In this document: piece after piece, positions 23,315 to 30,699 of the stretch
Numbering within the stretch: position 1 is the first letter of the stretch
Layout: the number at the start of each line of letters is the position of its first letter
Position numbers and translations under genes: made by a program
The notes under the pieces: model-generated
What the model was told of the DNA's origin: nothing
The model's database searches: none
The model's input: the letters and a program-made list of their open reading frames with translations, nothing else
DNA from: JBEKSX01 sp049516635
GTDB taxonomy: Bacteria; Bacteroidota; Ignavibacteria; Tepidaquicellales; OLB5
NCBI GenBank assembly: GCA_049516635.1
Contig: JBEKSX010000013.1
Span: forward strand, 1 to 39,315
Direction: 5' to 3'
Length of the DNA stretch: 39,315 bases

Positions 23315-23336
23315 TTATTACCTCAGGAGAATAAAA

Positions 23337-24203
23337 ATGGTAAAAGATATTTCAACTAACGGATCAGGCAACGGAGCAGTGAGGATCGGTTTCTTCATCT
23401 GCCACTGTGGTGTAAACATTTCATCCGTAGTTAATGTGGCAGAGGTGAGAGATTTTGTTGCAAAGCTGCCTAACGTAGTAGTTTCCCAGGATTATAAGTT
23501 CATGTGTTCTGATCCGGGACAGGATATAATCAAGTCAGCAATCAAGACGCATAAGCTGAACAGGGTTGTTGTAGCAGCATGCTCCCCACTGATGCATGAG
23601 ATAACTTTCAGGGGTGCTTGCGAAAAAGCCGGTTTGAACAGGTTCCTGTTCCAGATGGCGAATATCAGGGAGCACTGCGCATGGGTCCACAAGGATAAAG
23701 TGAGAGCAACAGAAAAAGCAAAAGCCCTGGCAGCTGCGGCAGTAAGCCGTGTTGCATACCAGATCCCTATGGAAATTAAAAAAGCGAAGCTAAATCCTGA
23801 TACTCTGGTGGTTGGTGCCGGTATATCAGGTATCCAGGCTGCTCTTGAAATAGCTGATTCGGGTAATAACGTATACATTGTAGAAAGAGAACCCTCGATA
23901 GGCGGAAAGATGGCGTTATTCGATAAAACATTTCCTACACTAGATTGTTCTGCATGTATATTAACACCGAAAATGGTATCGGTAGGCCACCGTGAAAATA
24001 TTAAGCTCTTCACATGGAGTGAGATCGTATCGGTATCGGGTTATCTGGGCAATTTTAAAGTTAAAGTAAGGAAAAAAGCAAGGTACGTAGATACGGATAA
24101 ATGTACTGGATGCGGCCAGTGCTGGAGCCATTGCCCGGCTGTCAGATTCCCGTCAAGAAGACAGATAATATTTGGAGATCAAATTATTCACGAAAAAAGA
24201 TAA
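23337..24203 (+). CDS. HdrA N-terminal half (FAD domain plus first ferredoxin), split gene
   Basis: 288 residues, against about 650 for a complete HdrA. It has the HdrA N-terminal domain (FFICHCGVNISSVVNV, ACSPLMHEITFRGACE, NIREHCAWVH), the FAD Rossmann fold LVVGAGISGIQAALEIADSG with EREPSIGGKMALFDKTFP and LDCSACILTPKM, and the first ferredoxin CTGCGQCWSHCP (about 255-266). It stops 22 residues later. The rest of HdrA is encoded 6.5 kb downstream at the end of the protein at 30700-32466. The next gene starts at the base after the stop, so this is not a simple frameshift. It presumably binds FAD and pairs with the C-terminal half in the complex. Confidence 0.9.
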   Translation: MVKDISTNGSGNGAVRIGFFICHCGVNISSVVNVAEVRDFVAKLPNVVVSQDYKFMCSDPGQDIIKSAIKTHKLNRVVVAACSPLMHEITFRGACEKAGLNRFLFQMANIREHCAWVHKDKVRATEKAKALAAAAVSRVAYQIPMEIKKAKLNPDTLVVGAGISGIQAALEIADSGNNVYIVEREPSIGGKMALFDKTFPTLDCSACILTPKMVSVGHRENIKLFTWSEIVSVSGYLGNFKVKVRKKARYVDTDKCTGCGQCWSHCPAVRFPSRRQIIFGDQIIHEKR

Positions 24204-24605
24204 ATGAATCTTAAAGAAATAAAAGAAATATTAAATTGCCGGAACCTATCGGATGAATCCCTTCTGGATACGGAAATAGATTTCTGTATTGCAGCCGATC
24301 TTATGAGCGATGTTTTGCGGTTTGCAAGGACCGGCTCTTTGCTCTTAACCGGTATTACTAATAACCAGGTACTTCAGGTAGCTGAGATAATGGATCTGAG
24401 GGGAATAATCTTTGTAAGAGGTAAAGAACCCGATAAAGAGATTATCGCTCAGGCAAAAGAAAGGAAATTACCGCTCCTTATAACCGAGAATTTATTGTTT
24501 GATGCCTGCGGTATATTATTTTCCAGGGGATTAAAGGGTGGAAAGACCCGCTTACAGGAAAAAAATGGCTCAACAAGTAATATACAACCAGTCGTTCACG
24601 ATTAA
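24204..24605 (+). CDS. DRTGG-domain protein (first copy)
   Basis: 133 residues. The core, DLMSDVLRFARTGSLLLTG...VLQVAEIMDLRGIIFVRGK...IIAQAKERKLPLLIT, resembles the DRTGG domain, a small alpha/beta ligand-binding module often linked to CBS domains or phosphotransacetylases. Such proteins are regularly found beside [FeFe]-hydrogenase operons with ATPase and PHP proteins; the ligand is unknown. It starts at the base following the hdrA-N stop, and its last 41 bases overlap the next gene (start chosen at 24565). A second, 111-residue DRTGG gene lies at 26324. Confidence 0.75.
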   Translation: MNLKEIKEILNCRNLSDESLLDTEIDFCIAADLMSDVLRFARTGSLLLTGITNNQVLQVAEIMDLRGIIFVRGKEPDKEIIAQAKERKLPLLITENLLFDACGILFSRGLKGGKTRLQEKNGSTSNIQPVVHD

Positions 24606-24996
24606 AGGCGGTGATTTTATTAATGCCGGTTCGGTTTCGGTAAAGATTAAAAAGATTTTAAAAGAACTGGGACTAAAGCCCGAAGTAATCTATAAAGTTG
24701 CGATTTGCTGTTACGAAGCTGAAATGAATACAATAATGTACACATATAAAGGCTATGTTGATTTTTCTATCACGCCGGAAGAAGTGGTAGTGAAGATAAA
24801 TGATGAAGGACCCGGAATTGAAAATATCGAACTCGCTATGAAAGAAGGTTATTCCACAGCAACACCGCAAATGAGAGAAATGGGTTTTGGAGCAGGGATG
24901 GGATTGCCGAATATAAAAAAGAATTCCGATGTATTTGAGATAACATCGGAAGTACTGAAAGGTACCAAATTATTATTTAAAATTTTTGTAAGTTGA
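24565..24996 (+). CDS. Anti-sigma-factor-like ATPase (RsbW/SpoIIAB type)
   Basis: Start taken at ATG 24565 (MAQQVIYNQ), preceded by ACAGGAAAAAA; an alternative ATG lies at 24538. 143 residues of Bergerat-type ATPase: N box CCYEAEMNTIMYTYKG, G1 INDEGPGIENIE, G2 GFGAGMGLPNIKKNSDVF. There is no histidine phospho-acceptor domain, as in serine kinases of partner-switching systems. It probably phosphorylates or sequesters a partner in the sensory block around the hydrogenase-like protein that follows. No SpoIIAA/RsbV-type anti-antagonist is encoded next to it. Confidence 0.8.
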   Translation: MAQQVIYNQSFTIKGGDFINAGSVSVKIKKILKELGLKPEVIYKVAICCYEAEMNTIMYTYKGYVDFSITPEEVVVKINDEGPGIENIELAMKEGYSTATPQMREMGFGAGMGLPNIKKNSDVFEITSEVLKGTKLLFKIFVS

Positions 24997-26318
24997 TAGC
25001 AAATTCCTCTGAAATATATAACCATTCGATTTATTTCGAGTCATCTAAATGCACCGGTGAGATGGCATGCTTAAAAGTATGTCCGGTAGAAGCTATAAGA
25101 GTGAGGAACGGGAAAGCTATGATGATCGATGAGCTGTGCATCGATTGCTCTGTTTGCGTAAAAGTGTGCAAGACAGGGGCTATTGTACCTCTTACGAATT
25201 CTTTTAATGATTTTTCGAAATTCGAATATACGATTGCTGTTCCTTCGCTCGCACTTTACAGCCAGTTCGACAGAAGAATAAAGCCAAAAGAGATACTTAC
25301 TGCTCTGAAGAGGATAGGGTTCGATGAAGTTGCAGATTCATCAAGAGCATGCCTGACGGTTTATAAAGCTGTCGAAAAATATATCAAAAACTATACGGGC
25401 AGAAAACCGCTCATAGCAACTTTCTGTCCTACCTGTATTAAGCTGATACAAATTAGATATCCGGAACTGCTTGGAAATCTGATACCGATAATCTCTCCTA
25501 TGGAGCTGGCGGCAAAGGAAATTAAGATTGAAGCTTCGAAAAGGATCGGTGTTAAAAAAGAGGATATAGGCGTAATATACATTACTCCCTGTCCCTCGAA
25601 GATGACCTCAATAACTCAAAAGGGAAAATATTATTCCGATTTTGATGGAGCGATCCCGATATCGGATATTTACAATACTTTATACGGGTATTTAAGTCAT
25701 TTAGCAAAAAAGTTAAATGACACCAGCGATTATTACGATATCAGCGGGATGGGATTAAATATCGGCAGGATGGGCGGTTTAGCTTCCCTTCTTGGAGGAG
25801 ATAACTGTATCGGTGTTTCCGGAATAAATGACGTACTGTACATGCTCGAAGATATCGAAAGAGGTAAACTGCATGATATAGAACTTGTAGAAATGCATGC
25901 ATGCCTTGAAGGATGTATCGGCGGATCGATGGTTGTTGAAAACGTATATTATTCCAGGAATAAGATGCTCCAGCTTATAGAATATTTCGGCGAAAAAAAG
26001 CTGCCGGTAGGGAAAAAAGATATATATAAAGACAGCGAGCTGTTCTATAACAATATTTATGAACCTCTTCCATTGAAACCTATCGATGAAGATCTGAACA
26101 GAGCTATCGGCAAGATCACGGAAAGAAAAGAAATATTATCGAAGCTCCCGAATATTGACTGCGGCGCGTGCGGTTCTCCTACATGTTCGGCTTTTGCAGA
26201 CGACGTTGTGAAGGGAGACTGCCATATGAATAACTGTATATTTATCTTGAACGAAGAACTTAAATTAAAACTCAAACAGAAAATAAAAAGCCTGCTCGAA
26301 ACGCAGAAACAACTTTAA
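24993..26318 (+). CDS. Sensory [FeFe]-hydrogenase-like protein (HydS-like)
   Basis: 441 residues, TTG start overlapping the previous stop by 4 bp. Order: two [4Fe-4S] ferredoxin motifs (CTGEMACLKVCP, CIDCSVCVKVC), an H-cluster domain, a four-cysteine Fe-S domain (CGACGSPTCSAFADDVVKGDC) and a short coiled coil. H-cluster cysteines are kept in TFCPTC, TPCPSKM and HACLEGCIGG, but surrounding residues differ from catalytic enzymes: the proton-relay cysteine before CP is Phe, and GGGQP is absent. This is the pattern of group C/D sensory enzymes, which report H2 or redox state to regulators. There is no PAS or output domain, so signalling must go through the separate ATPase, DRTGG or PHP proteins beside it. 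Confidence 0.88.
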   Translation: MIANSSEIYNHSIYFESSKCTGEMACLKVCPVEAIRVRNGKAMMIDELCIDCSVCVKVCKTGAIVPLTNSFNDFSKFEYTIAVPSLALYSQFDRRIKPKEILTALKRIGFDEVADSSRACLTVYKAVEKYIKNYTGRKPLIATFCPTCIKLIQIRYPELLGNLIPIISPMELAAKEIKIEASKRIGVKKEDIGVIYITPCPSKMTSITQKGKYYSDFDGAIPISDIYNTLYGYLSHLAKKLNDTSDYYDISGMGLNIGRMGGLASLLGGDNCIGVSGINDVLYMLEDIERGKLHDIELVEMHACLEGCIGGSMVVENVYYSRNKMLQLIEYFGEKKLPVGKKDIYKDSELFYNNIYEPLPLKPIDEDLNRAIGKITERKEILSKLPNIDCGACGSPTCSAFADDVVKGDCHMNNCIFILNEELKLKLKQKIKSLLETQKQL

Positions 26319-26323
26319 TTACA

Positions 26324-26659
26324 ATGGATTTAGACAAGATAATTACGAAATTGGATCTTCAAAAAGTTACCTATTTTGAAGGCGGCTCTAATGAAATTAC
26401 AGGGGCTTATACGAGCGATCTCCTGAGTGATGTGATAGCTCATTCTCAAAAGGGTTTTATATGGGTAACGCTCCAGACGCATGTGAATATTGTAGCAGTA
26501 GCATCTTTGAAAGAGCTGGTTGCAATTATAATAGTATTAAATAAGGAAGTTGATAGCGATACTATCGAAAAAGCGAATAGTGAGAAGATCATTATCTTAA
26601 AGACAAGCATGAATGCTTATGAAGTCAGTGGTAAACTATATGAATTGGGCATCAGATAA
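26324..26659 (+). CDS. DRTGG-domain protein (second copy)
   Basis: 111 residues. ITGAYTSDLLSDVIAHSQKGFIWVTL, VAVASLKELVAIIIV and IEKANSEKIIILKT follow the same fold pattern as the first DRTGG protein at 24204, without its C-terminal tail. It begins 5 bp after the sensory hydrogenase stop and 14 bp before the PHP gene. Two DRTGG proteins flanking an HydS-like protein suggests a ligand-binding pair for the sensory block; function unproven. Confidence 0.72.
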   Translation: MDLDKIITKLDLQKVTYFEGGSNEITGAYTSDLLSDVIAHSQKGFIWVTLQTHVNIVAVASLKELVAIIIVLNKEVDSDTIEKANSEKIIILKTSMNAYEVSGKLYELGIR

Positions 26660-26673
26660 TAAATTGGCTGCTA

Positions 26674-27399
26674 ATGAAGCTCATAAAAGCAGATATGCAT
26701 ATACACACTTGTTTGTCTCCGTGTGCCGAAGTTACCTCTTCGCCGAAGAGAATTGTGGAAAAAGCCAATAAATGCGGATTGACGATGATATTTATTACTG
26801 ATCATAATTCCGCAGAAAATGCTGAAGCAGCTATTAGGGCTGCAGCGAATTATAAAGATTTCATGGTTTACCCCGGGATGGAGATAACGTCGAAAGAGGA
26901 AGTTCATACTTTAGCGTTATTTGAAAATATCGAAGATGCAATGAAAGTCCAGGAAGTTATTCACAAATATCTTCCGGATGCGATAAGTGAACGTGAATCT
27001 AAAGAGCAGGTGATAGCCAATGAATATGACGAGGTGGACGGATACTCTAATAAATCGCTGTTCAGTGCAGTCAACATGAATGTAGGTGATATTATTAATA
27101 CAGTTCACGAAAACAAAGGCCTGGCTGTTGCCGCACATATTGACAGAGAGAGTTTTTCGGTAATAAGTCAGCTTGGTTTTATCCCTGAAGATCTGGAATA
27201 TGATGCATTAGAAATTTCACCGCATATGAGCTTTGGACAGGCTAAAGTTTTTTTTAAAGAATATGCAGGGAAATACAATTTTGTGAAAGGTTCGGATTCT
27301 CATTCACTTGATTGGATGGGAGATGTATTTACTCAATTTTATGCTGAAAATAACTCGTTCTTTGAATTTAAATCTTATATTAGCAAAATTACTTGCTGA
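26674..27399 (+). CDS. PHP-domain phosphoesterase
   Basis: 241 residues with the metal-binding motifs of the PHP family: KADMHIHTCLSPC, FITDHNSAEN, YPGMEITSKEEVHTL, and KGSDSHSLDWMG near the C-terminus, with HID in AVAAHIDRESF. All expected His/Asp/Glu ligands are present, so it is probably an active metal-dependent phosphoesterase. Its substrate is unknown; the context (sensory hydrogenase, DRTGG proteins, ATPases) suggests dephosphorylation of a signalling molecule or protein. It is 14 bp after the DRTGG gene and 4 bp before the next ATPase gene. Confidence 0.85.
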   Translation: MKLIKADMHIHTCLSPCAEVTSSPKRIVEKANKCGLTMIFITDHNSAENAEAAIRAAANYKDFMVYPGMEITSKEEVHTLALFENIEDAMKVQEVIHKYLPDAISERESKEQVIANEYDEVDGYSNKSLFSAVNMNVGDIINTVHENKGLAVAAHIDRESFSVISQLGFIPEDLEYDALEISPHMSFGQAKVFFKEYAGKYNFVKGSDSHSLDWMGDVFTQFYAENNSFFEFKSYISKITC

Positions 27400-27403
27400 A
27401 TAA

Positions 27404-27946
27404 GTGAAGGATCTTTCGTTACATATACTGGACATTGCTGAAAATTCTATAGAAGCAGGTGCAAAGAACATAGGGATAATAATAGATGAAGATATCAGTA
27501 ACGATCTGCTTACTTTGGAAATAAATGATGACGGAAGAGGAATGGATGCAGAATATCTTGAAAAAGTTACCGATCCATTCGTAACGACCCGCACGACCAG
27601 AAAGGTTGGTCTTGGTATCTCGCTGCTGAAGGCAGCAGCAGAATCAGCAAACGGTAAACTGATAATAAATTCAACCAGAGGTATAGGGACAGTTATCAAA
27701 GCAACGTTCCAGCTTACCCATATTGATAGGAAACCTGTGGGCATGATCTCGGATACTATTTTAACCCTGGTGGTAGGAAATCCTGATATTAATTTTAATT
27801 TTCAGCATCTAAGAAATGGTTTTCATTTTACTTTTAATTCAGGTGAAGTAAAGGAAAAGTTGTTCTCTAAAGGATTAAATTCAACGGAAATATTGACGGC
27901 TATCAGGAAAATTTTGAAAGAATACAGTATTAACATTAAAACATAA
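27404..27946 (+). CDS. Stand-alone histidine-kinase-type ATPase domain protein
   Basis: 180 residues with a GTG start 4 bp after the PHP gene. The N box ILDIAENSIEAGAKNI, G1 INDDGRGMD and G2 region TTRTTRKVGLGISLLKAAAESANGKL are clear; no HisKA domain or membrane segment precedes them. The C-terminal about 60 residues are unassigned. It is a GHKL ATPase distinct from the RsbW-like one at 24565. It closes the signalling block immediately upstream of the NuoE-like gene, an arrangement I associate with Firmicutes/Thermotogae trimeric [FeFe]-hydrogenase operons. Partner unknown. Confidence 0.8.
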   Translation: MKDLSLHILDIAENSIEAGAKNIGIIIDEDISNDLLTLEINDDGRGMDAEYLEKVTDPFVTTRTTRKVGLGISLLKAAAESANGKLIINSTRGIGTVIKATFQLTHIDRKPVGMISDTILTLVVGNPDINFNFQHLRNGFHFTFNSGEVKEKLFSKGLNSTEILTAIRKILKEYSINIKT

Positions 27947-27962
27947 ATTTAAGGAATTCGTT

Positions 27963-28430
27963 ATGGAAAATAATGTAATAGTAAAAGCAAAAGAAATTGC
28001 GGGAAGATGGGACTTCAAGCCTCAGAACATTATAGAAATGATGCACGATATTCAGAATGAATTTCACTATTTGCCGAAGGAAATTCTATTTGAAATTTCT
28101 AAAAATTCAAATATTCCGCTCAGCAAGATCTATAACATTGCAACATTCTATAATGCTTTCAGCCTTAAACCTAAGGGTAAGCACCGGATTTGCGTCTGCA
28201 TGGGTACACCATGCCATGCACTCGGAGCACCAAGGGTAGTAAGTGCTCTTGAAAGGGAGCTTGGAATAAAATGCGGTGAAACAACACCCGATATGAATTT
28301 TAGCGTGGAAATTTCGGGTTGTGTCGGGACCTGCGGGCTTGCTCCGGTTGTCATTATCGGAGAAGATCTATATGGTCCTGTTCCGGTGAATGGTGTATCA
28401 AAATTGTTAAAAAAGTATGAAAAAAAATAA
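27963..28430 (+). CDS. NuoE/HydC-like [2Fe-2S] subunit (second copy)
   Basis: 155 residues. N-terminal helical domain (QNIIEMMHDIQNEFHYLP, SNIPLSKIYNIATFYNAF) and thioredoxin-like [2Fe-2S] fold with ligands in CMGTPC and GCVGTCGLAP. It shares its architecture with HydC at 7797 but the two differ widely. It should carry electrons to or from the flavin of the 610-residue HydB-like protein two genes downstream, completing an NADH-oxidising module. A Shine-Dalgarno-like TAAGGA precedes the ATG. Confidence 0.9.
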   Translation: MENNVIVKAKEIAGRWDFKPQNIIEMMHDIQNEFHYLPKEILFEISKNSNIPLSKIYNIATFYNAFSLKPKGKHRICVCMGTPCHALGAPRVVSALERELGIKCGETTPDMNFSVEISGCVGTCGLAPVVIIGEDLYGPVPVNGVSKLLKKYEKK

Positions 28431-28449
28431 TATACTAAAGGAGTAAAAA

Positions 28450-28833
28450 ATGCCCAAATTAACAATTGAAGACCTGGAAAAAATTACAGAAAATGTAAAA
28501 AGCAAAATGAACGTGAGGGAAGGCGGCGGCAGGGTAAAGATCACCGTGCATATGGGTACCTGCGGTATTGCTGCCGGAGCAAGGAGCATTATGAGTGCAT
28601 TTTTGGATGAGATCGAAAAAAGTAATGTCAAAGATGTTTTAATAACAACGTCCGGCTGTGCGGGTTTATGCAGCCGAGAACCTATGGCAACAATCGAGAC
28701 GTTGAACGGTGCACCCATCAAGTATGTAGACCTCACTGAAGAGAAGGCAAGAAAAATTTTTCAGGAGCATGTTCTAAAAGGAAATTATGTTATGGAGTAT
28801 GCTCTTTCTAAAGGCAGCGAAAGAATACAATAA
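28450..28833 (+). CDS. Stand-alone thioredoxin-like [2Fe-2S] ferredoxin
   Basis: 127 residues. KITVHMGTCGIAAGARSIMSAFLDEI and TTSGCAGLCSREPMATIE give the thioredoxin-fold [2Fe-2S] pattern, followed by YVDLTEEKARKIFQEHVLKG. It is the same fold as the N-terminal domain of the following HydB-like protein, supplied as a separate polypeptide. Only three cysteines are obvious (MGTCG, SGC, GLC); the first pair usual in this family appears reduced to one, so cluster binding should be checked. Strong Shine-Dalgarno AAAGGAG. Such proteins are regular companions of HydB in bifurcating hydrogenase operons. Confidence 0.85.
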   Translation: MPKLTIEDLEKITENVKSKMNVREGGGRVKITVHMGTCGIAAGARSIMSAFLDEIEKSNVKDVLITTSGCAGLCSREPMATIETLNGAPIKYVDLTEEKARKIFQEHVLKGNYVMEYALSKGSERIQ

Positions 28834-28853
28834 ACAATTTAAAAGAGTTATAT

Positions 28854-30686
28854 ATGAAATCACATAGAATTCAATTAATGGTTTGTGCAGGAACAGGATG
28901 TGTTTCGAACCATTCATTTGATATCAAGGAAGCACTTGAAAAAGAGATAATAAAACGTCACCTGCAGAACGAAGCTGAGGTAGTAATGACCGGCTGCAAC
29001 GGTTTTTGCGGGGCCGGACCAATTTTAGTGGTCCAGCCTGACGGAATATTCTACCAGATGCTTAAGGTTCAGGATATACCATTTCTCGTTGAAGAGCATT
29101 TGCTTAAAGGAAGACCTGTCAAGAAATTAATGTATGTTCCGCCTGTTGAAAAGACACCTCTTCCTAAAATGTCAGAGATCCCGTTCTTTGCTAATCAGAC
29201 ATTAATAGCTCTTCGAAACAGGGGACTGATCGATCCGGAAAAGATAGATGATTATATTGCAAGAGGAGGCTATAAAGCTTTAGCAAAAGCTCTAACCACT
29301 ATGACACCGGATGAGGTATTATCTGAAATTAAAAAATCAGGATTGAGAGGCAGAGGGGGCGGAGGTTTTCCGACCGGTATAAAATGGGAGACCTGCAGGC
29401 GTATTGAATCGGATGTGAAGTACGTCATCTGTAATGCCGATGAAGGCGACCCCGGTGCATTCATGGACCGCAGTATTATTGAAGGAGACCCGCATTCCGT
29501 TATGGAGGGGATGATAATCGGAGCTTATGCGATTGGGAACGTACGCAACGGGTATATATATGTCAGGATGGAATACCCGCTTGCAATCAAGAGATTTAAT
29601 ATAGCGATTCAACAAGCGAGGGAGTACGGACTTCTTGGTGAAAATATATTTGATACTAAATTTAGTTTTGACATAGAAGTAAGAAGGGGCGCTGGTGCAT
29701 TCGTATGCGGTGAGTCGACCGCACTCATGGCGTCGATCGAAGGAAAACCCGGAGAGCCGAGAGCGAAATATGTTCATACTATAGAAAAGGGATTATGGGA
29801 TAAACCATCATGTCTCAACAATGTTGAGACATGGGCTAATGTCCCGCAGATCATAATAAGAGGTTCCAAATGGTTTTCGAGCATCGGCACAGGAGATGTA
29901 TCAAAAGATGCATGGGGCGGGAGCAAAGGTACCAAAGTATTCTCACTCGCTGGTAAAGTAAATAATACGGGACTCGTAGAAGTCCCTATGGGAATTACGT
30001 TACGCGATATAATATTTGATGTAGGCGGCGGTATTCCGGACGGCAAAAAGTTTAAAGCTGTACAGACCGGCGGACCTTCGGGAGGGTTTATTCCGGAATC
30101 TATGCTTGACCTCCCGGTTGACTATGAAGAACTCACAAAAGTGGGTTCTATGATGGGTTCCGGTGGTATGGTCGTGACCGATGAAGATAACTGCATGGTC
30201 GATATGGCAAAATATTTTCTCGCGTTCACACAGGCAGAGTCGTGCGGTAAGTGCATACCCTGCCGCGAAGGGACCAAGAGAATGCTGGATATTTTGGAAA
30301 AGATAACAAACGGTGAAGGTACGGAAGAAGACCTGGTTTTACTCGAAGAACTTTCATACATGGTTGCTGAATCATCCCTGTGTGCTCTCGGAGGTTCGGC
30401 ACCCAATCCTGTTCTTACAACATTGAAATATTTCCGGGAAGAATATGAAGCTCATGTAAAGGATAAAAAATGTCCGGCACACATCTGCAGACAGCTGAAT
30501 ACTTATACAGTAGATCCGGAGATCTGCTTGCAGATAGGCCATGGATGCGATGTTTGTAAGAAATATTGTGTGGACGGGGCGATCGTTGGGGAACGTAAAA
30601 AGGTACATTACATTGATCCTATGAAATGCGGTAAATGCGGTGCTTGCTATGACGTGTGTAATTTTAATGCAATAACAATTCAATAA
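28854..30686 (+). CDS. Full-length HydB/NuoF-like NADH flavoprotein
   Basis: 610 residues. Thioredoxin-like [2Fe-2S] domain (1-95; VCAGTGC, TGCNGFCGAGP); NuoF core with FMN site GLRGRGGGGFPTGIKWE (about 164), CNADEGDPGAFMDR, GAFVCGESTALMASIEGKPG; [4Fe-4S] site ESCGKCIPCREG (about 461) plus the cysteine in SSLCALGG; and a C-terminal domain with two ferredoxin motifs (CLQIGHGCDVCKKYC, CGKCGACYDVC). This is the complete architecture of HydB in electron-bifurcating [FeFe]-hydrogenases, unlike the core-only HydB at 6570-7787. Expected role: NAD(H) chemistry at FMN with electrons split or merged through the extra Fe-S domains. Here it serves the Hdr/Mvh operon. Confidence 0.93.
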   Translation: MKSHRIQLMVCAGTGCVSNHSFDIKEALEKEIIKRHLQNEAEVVMTGCNGFCGAGPILVVQPDGIFYQMLKVQDIPFLVEEHLLKGRPVKKLMYVPPVEKTPLPKMSEIPFFANQTLIALRNRGLIDPEKIDDYIARGGYKALAKALTTMTPDEVLSEIKKSGLRGRGGGGFPTGIKWETCRRIESDVKYVICNADEGDPGAFMDRSIIEGDPHSVMEGMIIGAYAIGNVRNGYIYVRMEYPLAIKRFNIAIQQAREYGLLGENIFDTKFSFDIEVRRGAGAFVCGESTALMASIEGKPGEPRAKYVHTIEKGLWDKPSCLNNVETWANVPQIIIRGSKWFSSIGTGDVSKDAWGGSKGTKVFSLAGKVNNTGLVEVPMGITLRDIIFDVGGGIPDGKKFKAVQTGGPSGGFIPESMLDLPVDYEELTKVGSMMGSGGMVVTDEDNCMVDMAKYFLAFTQAESCGKCIPCREGTKRMLDILEKITNGEGTEEDLVLLEELSYMVAESSLCALGGSAPNPVLTTLKYFREEYEAHVKDKKCPAHICRQLNTYTVDPEICLQIGHGCDVCKKYCVDGAIVGERKKVHYIDPMKCGKCGACYDVCNFNAITIQ

Positions 30687-30699
30687 CAAAGGAGCAATA

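Noticed and set aside
23337..24203. HdrA-N as a simple truncated pseudogene
   Set aside because: It ends at a domain boundary, the next gene starts at the following base, FAD and ferredoxin motifs are intact, and the complementary half is present and intact in the same operon.
24993..26318. HydS-like protein as a second catalytic [FeFe]-hydrogenase
   Set aside because: The proton-relay cysteine and GGGQP segment are missing and signalling genes surround it; a sensory role fits better.
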